Positions 41,842-48,674 of a DNA stretch of 48,696 nucleotides are shown here, piece by piece. The stretch is from an uncultured Chthonomonadaceae bacterium (GTDB lineage: Bacteria; Armatimonadota; Fimbriimonadia; Fimbriimonadales; Fimbriimonadaceae), in contig CAMLDW010000017.1 of assembly GCA_946479035.1 (NCBI GenBank), positions 1-48,696 on the forward strand. Direction: 5' to 3'. The translations under genes and the position numbers were made by a program. The notes beneath the pieces are model-generated. The model had not been told where the DNA came from, did no database searches, and saw nothing but the letters and a program-made list of their open reading frames with translations. How positions within the stretch are numbered: position 1 is the stretch's first letter; every line of letters begins with the position of its first letter.

Positions 41842-42441
41842 TTATCTGCTGATGCCGGCGACCAAGATCGCCGCCATCTTTTCGATCCGTTCACGGAGGT
41901 TGCCGCGCTGCTGCATCTCCTCTAGACTGAGGCTGTAGGGTAGGTAGGCGTTCGTGGCCTGCACGAGCAGTTGGGCCGTCTCCTGCGCGTCCGCGCTTCC
42001 GAACGCGCCGCTCCGCTGCCCTTCGACGATCACTTTGGCCAGCAGCGCCGCCTCCTCCTCAAAGTAGCGCCGCCGCACCTTCATGTACGCCGGCCGCACG
42101 ACCGAGAAGACCGAGTCCAGGCTCTGCGTGATGTCGCGGACCTTTTCGATCCGCACCGCGACGCGCGCGACCAGCATCCGGTAGAGCCGCTCCGGCGCGG
42201 AGTGGCCCGCCACCGCCTCTTGCGCCATCTCGGCCTGCGCCTCCCGCACCACCCGCTCGATCGACGCCAGCGCCAGCGCCGCCTTGTTGGGAAAGTAGCC
42301 GTACACGGTCCTGCGGCTCACCCCCGCCTCCTTGGCCACGTCCTCCATGGTCATCTTGCGCAGCCCGAACCGCCCGACCAGCCGGTCGGTGGCGTCCAGA
42401 ATGAGGTCCTGCGTCGTGCCTTGCAACGCCGCTGCGGCCAT
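41842..42441 (-). CDS. TetR-family transcriptional regulator
   Basis: 199 residues. The N-terminal helix-turn-helix is clear (LRKMTMEDVAKEAGVSRRTVYGYFPNKAAL); the C-terminal ligand-binding part is not assignable. It is the first gene of a TetR-S41 pair. TAAGAT (42453-42448) ends 6 nt before the ATG, and an inverted repeat lies just upstream, which suggests autorepression. Confidence 0.93.
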   Translation of the reverse strand: MAAAALQGTTQDLILDATDRLVGRFGLRKMTMEDVAKEAGVSRRTVYGYFPNKAALALASIERVVREAQAEMAQEAVAGHSAPERLYRMLVARVAVRIEKVRDITQSLDSVFSVVRPAYMKVRRRYFEEEAALLAKVIVEGQRSGAFGSADAQETAQLLVQATNAYLPYSLSLEEMQQRGNLRERIEKMAAILVAGISR

Positions 42442-42447
42442 GCACCT

Positions 42448-42453
42448 ATCTTA
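42448..42453 (-). promoter_or_regulatory. -10-like TAAGAT before the TetR gene
   Basis: TAAGAT ends 6 nt before the ATG at 42441; the putative operator begins 8 nt further upstream. Confidence 0.5.
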
Positions 42454-42461
42454 CTGCACAT

Positions 42462-42487
42462 TTGCACATATACTGTAACTTGTGCAA
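42462..42487. promoter_or_regulatory. Putative TetR operator
   Basis: TTGCACA (42462-42468) and TGTGCAA (42481-42487) form a perfect 7-bp inverted repeat around a 12-nt AT-rich spacer. It covers the area where the -35 of the TetR promoter should lie. A further TGCACA at 42455-42460 repeats the half-site. Position and symmetry fit an autoregulatory operator. Confidence 0.5.
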
Positions 42488-42544
42488 CTTTCGGCCCAGT
42501 TTGAACCTGGATTGACTTGCCAAAAGAGGTAGAAACGACGGCCG

Positions 42545-42565
42545 CCCGCGCAAAGGTTAGGGCGG
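42545..42565. repeat. Intergenic 21-bp element, copy 2
   Basis: Inverted copy (20 of 21 bases) of the element at 15084-15104, in the gap between hisG and the TetR gene. Confidence 0.4.
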
Positions 42566-42593
42566 GGGTCAATCGGGCCCGGACCCCCGAGGG

Positions 42594-43466
42594 CTAGAAG
42601 ATCACCTTGTTCAGCGGGTATTCGACCAGCCCGGTAGCACCAGCCTTCTTGAGCTTCGGCACCAGCTCCCGCACCTCGTCCTCGCTCAGGATCACCTCGA
42701 CCGCCAGGAACCGCTCGTCGGCCAGGGGCGAGACGGTCGGGTTCTGCAGCGCCGGCAGCAGCCCCAGCACCTCCGATCGCGCAGACGCGGGCAGGTTCAT
42801 CTTCAGCCCCACGAGCCTGGCGGCGTTCATCGCCCCTTGCAGCAGGATCGCCATCCCCTCGATCTTCTCGCGCTTGAACGCATCGGCCCACGCCGCGTGG
42901 CTGCACACGAAGCGCGTCGTGGAGGTCAACAGGGTCTCGATCACCTCGAGGTTGTGCGCGCGCAGCGAGGAGCCGGTCTCCGTGTTGACCACGATCGCGT
43001 CGGCGACGCCTTGCGCGATCTTGACTTCGCAAGCCCCCCAGCTGAACTCCACCTGCGCCTGCACCCCGCGCCCGCCTAAGAACCTTTCGGTCAAGCGCAC
43101 GTACTCGGTGGCGATCCTCTTTCCCGCCAGGTCCGGCAAGGCCTTGTAGCCGCTCTCTCGCGAGACCGCCAGCACAACTCGGATCGGGTTGGTGGTGAGC
43201 TTGCTATAGCGCAGCTCGCACACCTCATGCACTTCCGCGCCGCAGTCGGTGATCCAGTCGAGCCCGGTCAGGCCCGCGTCAATCACCCCCTCTTCGATGT
43301 AGCGCGGGATCTCCTGCGGCCGGAGCAGGGTCGGCTCGATCTCCGGGTCGTCCACCACCGGCTGGTAGCTGCGCGAGTCGACGCGGAACCGCCACCCCGC
43401 CTTCTCGAAGAGAGAAAACGTCGCTTCCTGCAGGCTGCCTTTCGGGATTCCCAGGCGGAGGGGCAT
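42594..43466 (-). CDS. hisG: ATP phosphoribosyltransferase, long form
   Basis: 290 residues from the ATG at 43466 (MPLRLGIPKGSLQEATF, the family start). First step of histidine synthesis: ATP plus PRPP gives phosphoribosyl-ATP. The catalytic part shows DAGLTGLDWITD, and the PRPP-binding stretch reads VVNTETGSSLRAHNLEVI where E-T-G-x-(S/T)-L-x-x-N is conserved. The length and the C-terminal part (VSPLADERFLAVEVILSEDEV) indicate the long form with a regulatory domain inhibited by histidine, which works without HisZ. No other his genes nearby. TATCGT ends 6 nt before the ATG. Confidence 0.94.
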   Translation of the reverse strand: MPLRLGIPKGSLQEATFSLFEKAGWRFRVDSRSYQPVVDDPEIEPTLLRPQEIPRYIEEGVIDAGLTGLDWITDCGAEVHEVCELRYSKLTTNPIRVVLAVSRESGYKALPDLAGKRIATEYVRLTERFLGGRGVQAQVEFSWGACEVKIAQGVADAIVVNTETGSSLRAHNLEVIETLLTSTTRFVCSHAAWADAFKREKIEGMAILLQGAMNAARLVGLKMNLPASARSEVLGLLPALQNPTVSPLADERFLAVEVILSEDEVRELVPKLKKAGATGLVEYPLNKVIF

Positions 43467-43472
43467 GGGCGC

Positions 43473-43478
43473 ACGATA
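43473..43478 (-). promoter_or_regulatory. -10-like TATCGT before hisG
   Basis: TATCGT ends 6 nt before the hisG ATG, the same spacing as at rbsK, argC and the TetR gene. Confidence 0.45.
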
Positions 43479-43559
43479 CCTTTGGACCCGGGCCAGACCT
43501 GCAGCGGTCACAGGCCCTGCGGTGCGCTTAGCAATGGAACCTGATCGGCTAGTAAAACG

Positions 43560-44033
43560 TTGGATACGGTAGTGGCTACGCTGGCTAAGTGGCTTGCCCT
43601 TGTAGTTGGGCTCCTGGCGGTATTCGCCGGGTTCAACTTGAGCAGCGTTGCGCTTGCTTCGCCTCACCAGTCGCCCTTGGCCCGCACGGGCACACTGGCC
43701 ACTGCGGCAGACACGGACTGCGACTGCTGCGACCAAACGCACAATGACCATCACTCCTGCAAGTCGTGCAGCGGGCACGACAAGGAAAGCGGGGGCCACA
43801 AGGGCGGTTCGGCGGGTTCAAGCTGCGCACTGGTGTGCGGACAGGGCCTCGCGCCGCACTCGCCAGCCAATCTTTCTTCTAGCCCCAGCGTTGCTTGCGC
43901 GCTGCCGACGGCACGACCGATCGAGCTGATCGAGCAGGCTAGTTTCAGGGGCGAAACCGGCCGCCGGAACGTCCGGCCGCCAGGGCACATGCCGTGGCCG
44001 CCCGATCTTGGGCGCGCTCCTCCGGTTGCGTAG
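43560..44033 (+). CDS. Cys/His-rich membrane-anchored protein
   Basis: 157 residues from a TTG at 43560 (a GTG at 43572 is an alternative). The N-terminus is one hydrophobic helix (LALVVGLLAVFAGFNL). It is followed by a metal-ligand-rich stretch (DCDCCDQTHNDHHSCKSCSGH) and a second Cys pair (CALVCGQ). The layout, and a short Pro-rich end (RPPGHMPWPPDLGRAPPVA), resemble small proteins of copper and heavy-metal loci such as the DUF2946 type. With a YHS protein and a cupredoxin downstream, a role in binding copper in the periplasm is likely but inferred. Confidence 0.65.
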   Translation: MDTVVATLAKWLALVVGLLAVFAGFNLSSVALASPHQSPLARTGTLATAADTDCDCCDQTHNDHHSCKSCSGHDKESGGHKGGSAGSSCALVCGQGLAPHSPANLSSSPSVACALPTARPIELIEQASFRGETGRRNVRPPGHMPWPPDLGRAPPVA

Positions 44034-44105
44034 AAACTTCGCTCTGGACGCCGACGAGGCGCTCCAGGTTTCGACGTCTCTACGACCCAACAACTGGAAA
44101 ATCAC

Positions 44106-44720
44106 ATGGTTAGTTCAATCCTCATCGCCTCAGCGGCGATCCTGTTTCCTGCGCCGCAGGCGCAACCCATCGCTTGCCCGATAACGGGCGAGCCCGTAGT
44201 CAACGGAATGAAGGTCACCGAGTACAACGGCGCTCGGTTCACCTACTGTTGTGCCGGATGCGACGAGCAGTTCGAAAAGAACCCGCAGGCAGCGCTCGAC
44301 AAGTCGATCAAAAGCGGCAAGACCGTCGGCGAGTTCCTCTTCGACCCGATCAGCAAAAAGCGGATCGAGCCGAAGAAGGCGGACGGCGGTTCGAGCGACT
44401 ACCACGGACTTCGCTTCTATTTCGAGAGCAAGTCGAACAAGGCCGCGTTCGACAAAGAGCCGCAGAAGTTCGGCGCGCTGCCGAAGAAGGAGGCTCTGTT
44501 CTGTCCTGTGACCAAAGAGGCGGTATCGAGCTACGGCAAGTCCGTCGGCTACGAAGACTATCAGGGCGTCCGCTACTACTTCTGCTGCGCGGGGTGCGAC
44601 GGGCCTTTCTCTAGCGATCCCGGAAAGTATGCGCCCAATGCAAAGTCGCACGTCCAGACGCCAAAAGCCATGGCGTCCGAGCCGGACAAAGCGAAGGGCG
44701 GCGGGGGCGCAAGGCCATGA
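44106..44720 (+). CDS. Exported protein with three YHS-like domains
   Basis: 204 residues with a short signal (MVSSILIASAAILFPAPQAQ). The first YHS/TRASH-like domain has CPITGEP...TYCCAGCDEQF. The third has CPVTKEA...YYFCCAGCDGPFSSDPGKY. The middle repeat has the same skeleton (FDPISKK...YHGLRFYFESKSNKAAFDKEP) but no cysteines, so only the outer two should bind metal. YHS and TRASH domains bind copper or other soft metals. The stop overlaps the cupredoxin ATG as ATGA, so the two proteins are probably made together. Confidence 0.82.
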   Translation: MVSSILIASAAILFPAPQAQPIACPITGEPVVNGMKVTEYNGARFTYCCAGCDEQFEKNPQAALDKSIKSGKTVGEFLFDPISKKRIEPKKADGGSSDYHGLRFYFESKSNKAAFDKEPQKFGALPKKEALFCPVTKEAVSSYGKSVGYEDYQGVRYYFCCAGCDGPFSSDPGKYAPNAKSHVQTPKAMASEPDKAKGGGGARP

Positions 44721-45265
44721 ACCTCGTGACCATGGCTTTGGTCTCGGTGATCGCGCTCGCGGTCCCGCAAGGCGCGAACAACGGCTTCAAGGTCGAAGGC
44801 AGCGTCGCCAAGACCATGACCGTCTCCAGCCTTGCAAAGGCAGAAAAGAGCGCGACCGCGGGCGTGGTCAGCGCTGACAAGAAGACCTTGAGCTTCGCGG
44901 GAGCCGACGTGCACATCGTCGTTCGCACTGGCCCCGAGGAAGACATGCTGTCCTATCGCATCCAGGGACTCAGGAACCCTACCATCAAGGTCGCAGCAGG
45001 ATCGAAGCTGACGGTCCTCTTCGTGAACAGCGACGAGGACATGTTCCACAACTTCCGCGTCACGGACAAGGCGCCGCGATACGATGCGAAGATGACCGGC
45101 GTCACCTCGATCGGTTCCAAGGAGCTGAGGCACCGCACGGCCAAGGCGATCTATGGCGAGGAGATGGTGTTCCGCACGCCAAAGTCGACCGGCAACTACT
45201 ACTACGTGTGCACGGTCGCCGGACACGCCGCTGCGGGGATGTACGGAGCCATCCGGGTCCAATGA
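44717..45265 (+). CDS. Sulfocyanin-like blue copper protein
   Basis: 182 residues with an N-terminal signal (MNLVTMALVSVIALAVPQGA). The type 1 copper ligands are visible: His in MFHNFRV, then C-x4-H-x4-M in YVCTVAGHAAAGMYG. This C...GH...GM spacing is that of sulfocyanin/auracyanin-like cupredoxins. KLTVLFVNSDEDMFHNF is the usual cupredoxin strand. It probably carries electrons, or binds copper, on the outer face of the inner membrane or in the periplasm. Third gene of the copper set. Confidence 0.85.
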   Translation: MNLVTMALVSVIALAVPQGANNGFKVEGSVAKTMTVSSLAKAEKSATAGVVSADKKTLSFAGADVHIVVRTGPEEDMLSYRIQGLRNPTIKVAAGSKLTVLFVNSDEDMFHNFRVTDKAPRYDAKMTGVTSIGSKELRHRTAKAIYGEEMVFRTPKSTGNYYYVCTVAGHAAAGMYGAIRVQ

Positions 45266-45290
45266 GTTCTCGCTGAGTCGAAGGTCAATT

Positions 45291-45367
45291 GTCGAAAGTC
45301 GAAAGTGAAGAGTCCGCTAGCCGGGGGATTCCCCTGCGCAAACTGCTCGTGACTTTCGACTTTCGAC
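45291..45367. repeat. 16-bp inverted repeat made of GTCGAAA units
   Basis: GTCGAAAGTCGAAAGT (45291-45306) and its exact complement ACTTTCGACTTTCGAC (45352-45367) frame 45 nt that contain a second small stem (GGGG-ATT-CCCC). Each arm is a tandem heptamer. The element fills the gap between the cupredoxin gene and purS and could be a terminator or a repeat-derived structure. Confidence 0.6.
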
Positions 45368-45383
45368 TCTAACTGGCCTCTGC

Positions 45384-45389
45384 CACAAT
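45384..45389 (+). promoter_or_regulatory. -10-like CACAAT before purS
   Basis: CACAAT ends 6 nt before the purS ATG. The first base departs from the T of the other examples, so this is the weakest of the set. Confidence 0.35.
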
Positions 45390-45395
45390 CGGGCC

Positions 45396-45632
45396 ATGCC
45401 CAAGGTGCGCGTGTACGTCACGCTCAAGCCCTCGCTGCTCGATTCGGCGGGCAAGACGGTGGCGGGGTCGTTGGACAAGCTGGGGTTCCACGAGGTGAAA
45501 GGGGCGAGGATCGGAAAGCTGCTCGAGCTCGAGGTCGACAAGTACGACGAGGTGCGAATCAAGGAGATGTGCGACCGTCTGCTCGCCAACCCGGTGATCG
45601 AGGAGTACCGGTTCGAAGAGGTCAAGGCGTGA
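45396..45632 (+). CDS. purS: FGAM synthase subunit PurS
   Basis: 78 residues. PurS joins PurQ and PurL in the three-part phosphoribosylformylglycinamidine synthase of purine synthesis. The sequence KVRVYVTLKPSLLDSAGKTV is the family's start, and it ends NPVIEEYRFEEV. The stop overlaps the GTG of purQ (GTGA). purL is not within the following genes of the window. Confidence 0.94.
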   Translation: MPKVRVYVTLKPSLLDSAGKTVAGSLDKLGFHEVKGARIGKLLELEVDKYDEVRIKEMCDRLLANPVIEEYRFEEVKA

Positions 45633-46327
45633 GGGTCGCGGTCGTGCAGTTCCCCGGATCGAACTGCGACCAGGACGCGCTGTGGGCGCTGCGCGACGAC
45701 CTCGGCTACCAGGCCGACTACCTATGGCACGAGAGCGACTCGCTAAAGGGGTTCGACGCGGTCTTCATCCCGGGCGGGTTCACGTACGGCGACTATCTGC
45801 GCTGCGGCGCGATCGCCTCGCAGGCGCCGGTGATGTCGGCGGTCAAGGAGTTTGCCAAGAAGGGCGGGCCGGTGATCGGCGTGTGCAACGGGTTCCAGAT
45901 CCTGTGCGAGTGCGGGCTGCTGCCGGGTGCGCTGCTGCTGAACGCGAGCCAGAGGTTCGTGTGCCGGCAGATCGTACTCAAGGCGGTCAACCGGGCCTCG
46001 CTCTGGACGCGCGGGGCGGAGGGGCTGATCCGCGTGCCGGTGGCGCACGGCGAGGGGCGCTACGTCTGCGACGACTACAGCCTCAAGAAGCTGCAGGACG
46101 GCGACAGGGTGGCGTTCCTGTACGTAGACGAGAGAGGGGAGCCTACCGACGGGGCCAACCCGAACGGCTCGATGGCCAACATCGCGGGGGTTTTGAACCC
46201 AGAGGGGAACGTTTTGGGCCTGATGCCGCACCCGGAGCGGGCTACCCGTAACCTTCTGGGTTCTTCGGACGGTCTAGTGATATTGAGGGCCCTGAACCTG
46301 GTCTCAACCGGGTACAAAACCCGGTAG
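45629..46327 (+). CDS. purQ: FGAM synthase glutaminase subunit PurQ
   Basis: 232 residues from a GTG overlapping the purS stop. Class I glutamine amidotransferase that supplies ammonia to PurL. The start VRVAVVQFPGSNCDQDAL is typical. The catalytic Cys lies in GVCNGFQIL and the His-Glu pair in LMPHPERAT. The frame upstream of this GTG is a shadow of purS. Confidence 0.95.
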   Translation: MRVAVVQFPGSNCDQDALWALRDDLGYQADYLWHESDSLKGFDAVFIPGGFTYGDYLRCGAIASQAPVMSAVKEFAKKGGPVIGVCNGFQILCECGLLPGALLLNASQRFVCRQIVLKAVNRASLWTRGAEGLIRVPVAHGEGRYVCDDYSLKKLQDGDRVAFLYVDERGEPTDGANPNGSMANIAGVLNPEGNVLGLMPHPERATRNLLGSSDGLVILRALNLVSTGYKTR

Positions 46328-46334
46328 TTCTGCC

Positions 46335-46340
46335 GATAAT
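46335..46340 (+). promoter_or_regulatory. Candidate -10 (GATAAT) for the NlpC/P60 gene
   Basis: GATAAT lies 18 nt before the ATG at 46359, and GAGGTGA (46343-46349) follows as ribosome-binding site 9 nt before that ATG. This gene therefore looks normally leadered, unlike many others here. Confidence 0.4.
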
Positions 46341-46358
46341 CTGAGGTGACCGACTAGG

Positions 46359-47087
46359 ATGTGGAGACCAGCCATGCTTGTATTCGCGATGTGCGCCCTC
46401 CTTTCACCCGTCGTCGCCCCCGCGCAGGACGCCCCGGCCAAAGAGCCGCAGAAGGTCGTGCTCGGCAAGCTCGGACAGGCGGTGGCCCCCTCTAAGATCT
46501 ACAAGACGGCTAGCACCAAGTCGCAGTCGTACTACACCACCAAGAAGTTCGAGTACCTCGTCATCAACGACGGCCCGAGCGAGAAGTGGTTCAAGGTGCT
46601 GCTCACCAACGGCAAGAACGGCTATATCCTCTCTGAGAGCGTCGCTGCGCTGCCCTACAACGTGACGATGCCCAAGCCGACGACGGTCGAGTCGAGCCGC
46701 GGCGACATCAACCGCGCGCTCAACTACTCGTTCCAGTACCTCGGAACGCCGTACAAGTACGGCGGCACGAACATCGACAACGGCATCGACTGCTCCGCGT
46801 TCGTGCAGGACGTTTTCGCGCAGATCGGCGAGGACCTGCCGCGCACCGCGGCCGAGCAGTACAAGGTCGGAAAGCCCGTGACGCGCATCGAAGACCTGCA
46901 GCCCGGCGACCGGCTGTACTTCTGGGACAGGAAGCGGCACCTGATCGGGCACACGGGGATCTTCATCGGGTGGCGCGAGGACGGCGGCGCGTACTTCATC
47001 CACTCGTCGAGCACCAACCACGGCGTGGCGACCGACGACCTGCGCAACGACAAATGGCGCAAGATCCTGGTCGCGGCCCGGCGCTAG
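46359..47087 (+). CDS. NlpC/P60 cell-wall peptidase with SH3 domain
   Basis: 242 residues with a signal peptide (MLVFAMCALLSPVVAPAQ). An SH3b-like domain (about 40-105: KIYKTAST...WFKVLLTNGKNGYI) precedes the NlpC/P60 domain. The catalytic Cys is in NGIDCSAFVQD, the His in IGHTGIFIG, and the third polar residue in IHSSSTN. It cuts gamma-D-glutamyl-diaminopimelate or similar bonds in peptidoglycan. Single gene, followed by a terminator at 47172. Confidence 0.93.
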   Translation: MWRPAMLVFAMCALLSPVVAPAQDAPAKEPQKVVLGKLGQAVAPSKIYKTASTKSQSYYTTKKFEYLVINDGPSEKWFKVLLTNGKNGYILSESVAALPYNVTMPKPTTVESSRGDINRALNYSFQYLGTPYKYGGTNIDNGIDCSAFVQDVFAQIGEDLPRTAAEQYKVGKPVTRIEDLQPGDRLYFWDRKRHLIGHTGIFIGWREDGGAYFIHSSSTNHGVATDDLRNDKWRKILVAARR

Positions 47088-47171
47088 CCCGCCCTTTGTC
47101 CCTCTCTCTTGCGGCTCCTCGCGGGGCAGTGAGTGAGCGCGCCCCGGCGATGAAAGCCTCCACCGATTGTT

Positions 47172-47190
47172 AAGGCCCGAGCGCCTTTTT
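47172..47190 (+). terminator. Intrinsic terminator after the NlpC/P60 gene
   Basis: AAGGC (47172-47176) pairs with GCCTT (47183-47187) around a 6-nt loop, followed by further T residues to 47190. Short but well formed. Confidence 0.5.
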
Positions 47191-47238
47191 GCCATTTTAT
47201 TGCCGTTTTTTCGCGTGTTTTGCAGATATCACCAAGTT

Positions 47239-47257
47239 GTGGTGAGTTTTTCACCAC
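47239..47257. promoter_or_regulatory. Putative operator before the DUF4143 gene
   Basis: GTGGTGA (47239-47245) and TCACCAC (47251-47257) form a perfect inverted repeat with a 5-nt spacer. It covers the expected -35 position for the TAGGCT hexamer at 47266. A nearby TCACCA (47229-47234) repeats the half-site. Confidence 0.45.
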
Positions 47258-47265
47258 CATTCAGG

Positions 47266-47271
47266 TAGGCT
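47266..47271 (+). promoter_or_regulatory. -10-like TAGGCT before the DUF4143 gene
   Basis: TAGGCT ends 6 nt before the GTG at 47278, the same spacing as several other first genes here. Confidence 0.4.
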
Positions 47272-47277
47272 CAGCGG

Positions 47278-48477
47278 GTGTTCAAGAGGCTGGCGGAAAA
47301 GAGGGTGGGGGAGGCGCTGGCGGACACGCCCGTGGTGGTCGTGCAGGGGCCGAGACAGTGCGGCAAGACCACGCTCGTTCGGGGGTTCTGCGGCGACGGA
47401 ACGCCTTTCGTTACGCTGGACGACTCGCTCGCGCTGGACGCGGCGGTTCGCAACCCGGACGGCTTTATCGCTCAGTTCCCCGGGCGCGCGGTGATCGACG
47501 AGGTGCAGCGCGCGCCGGGGCTCTTCCGCGCGATCAAGAAATCGGTGGACGCGGACCGACGTCCGGGGCGGTTCTTGCTGACGGGGTCTTCGAACGTGCT
47601 GACCTTGCCGAAGCTTTCCGAATCGCTTGCGGGACGGATGGAGGTCGTGCCTTTGTGGCCGCTGGCGCAGTCGGAGGTCGCGGGTACGGAGCCGTTCTTC
47701 TTGGATGACCTGCTGATGGGCGAGCTGCCATCGGACGCTGAGGCAGACGGCTTGTGGGAGCGCGTTTGCGCGGGCGGATTCCCAGAACCGCTCGGGCGCG
47801 CTTCGCACGACCGGCGCGAGGCTTGGTTCTCGTCCTACGTCACGACGGTGACGGAGCGGGACGTGCGCGACCTCGCGGACATCGAGGGGCTGACCGCGAT
47901 GCCTCGGCTGCTGCGCACGCTGGCGCGCCACGCGGGCGAGCCGATGAACGTCTCTCGGCTCTCGCGCGAGACTGGCGTGCCGCACACGACGCTGACGCGG
48001 TACGTGTCGCTGCTCGAGTCGGTGTTCTTGCTGCGGCCGCTGCCTTCGTGGAAGTCCGGTGCGAAGGCGGCGAAGCTTCAGTTCGCGGACCCCGGCGTGC
48101 TGACTCACCTCTTGGGGACGTCGCCCGAGATGTTGCCGCAGGACGAGGTGGCCGCGCAGCGCTCGTTGGAGTGCTTCGTCGCGGCGGAGGTGCTGCGCCA
48201 GTGCGACGCGCGGTCGGCGCGGTGGCGGGTTCAGCACTTCCGCTCGGTGCGGACCTGGTCGGTTCCGGTCGTGGTGGTCGCGCCGGACCAGCGGGCCGTG
48301 GGGATCGCACTCTCACTGGACCGTTCGCCCGGGGCGGAGGCGTTTCGCGGCCTGGAGGTGCTGGCGGAGATCGCTGGCGCGGACTTCGCGCAAGGAATCG
48401 TGCTGCACGCGGGGGAGGAGAAGCGGCGGGTCACGGAGAAGCTGTGCATGGCGCCTGTGTCGTGTTTGTGGGGGTAG
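47278..48477 (+). CDS. AAA_14/DUF4143 ATPase
   Basis: 399 residues from a GTG. The N-terminal AAA domain has Walker A (VVVVQGPRQCGKTTLVR) and Walker B (RAVIDEVQRAPGL), then a sensor-like FLLTGSSNVL. The C-terminal DUF4143 part starts with a winged-helix-like segment (NVSRLSRETGVPHTTLTRYVSLLESVFLL) and a PD-(D/E)xK-like end (LECFVAAEVLRQ). These ATPases are widespread and variable between strains, with unknown or toxin-antitoxin-like roles. An inverted repeat over its promoter suggests autoregulation by the winged helix. Last gene of the window. Confidence 0.9.
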   Translation: MFKRLAEKRVGEALADTPVVVVQGPRQCGKTTLVRGFCGDGTPFVTLDDSLALDAAVRNPDGFIAQFPGRAVIDEVQRAPGLFRAIKKSVDADRRPGRFLLTGSSNVLTLPKLSESLAGRMEVVPLWPLAQSEVAGTEPFFLDDLLMGELPSDAEADGLWERVCAGGFPEPLGRASHDRREAWFSSYVTTVTERDVRDLADIEGLTAMPRLLRTLARHAGEPMNVSRLSRETGVPHTTLTRYVSLLESVFLLRPLPSWKSGAKAAKLQFADPGVLTHLLGTSPEMLPQDEVAAQRSLECFVAAEVLRQCDARSARWRVQHFRSVRTWSVPVVVVAPDQRAVGIALSLDRSPGAEAFRGLEVLAEIAGADFAQGIVLHAGEEKRRVTEKLCMAPVSCLWG

Positions 48478-48566
48478 GGGTTTGGAAGCGCACTTGCAGT
48501 GCCCTCTGATGGGTGACAGCCTCCACCACTCGTCGCGTGGCGGAGGCACGGGAGGTCCGCTCTTCA

Positions 48567-48674
48567 GAGGCCGCCCAGGAGGTCGGCCCTCCATTAGGTC
48601 GGCCCCCCATTAGAGGCCGCCCAGGAGGTCGGCCCTCCATTAGGTCGGCCCTCCATTAGGTCGGCCCTCCATTC
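48567..48674. repeat. Minisatellite of 46-bp units
   Basis: Two 46-bp units (48567-48612 and 48613-48658) each consist of GAGGCCGCCCAGGA plus two 16-bp blocks GGTCGGCCCTCCATTA. A fifth 16-bp block follows (48659-48674). One block differs by a single base. Where GGA precedes a block, GGAGG-TCGGC-CCTCC can fold into a hairpin. The array lies after the DUF4143 gene; the rest of 48478-48696 holds no gene I can support. Confidence 0.85.
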
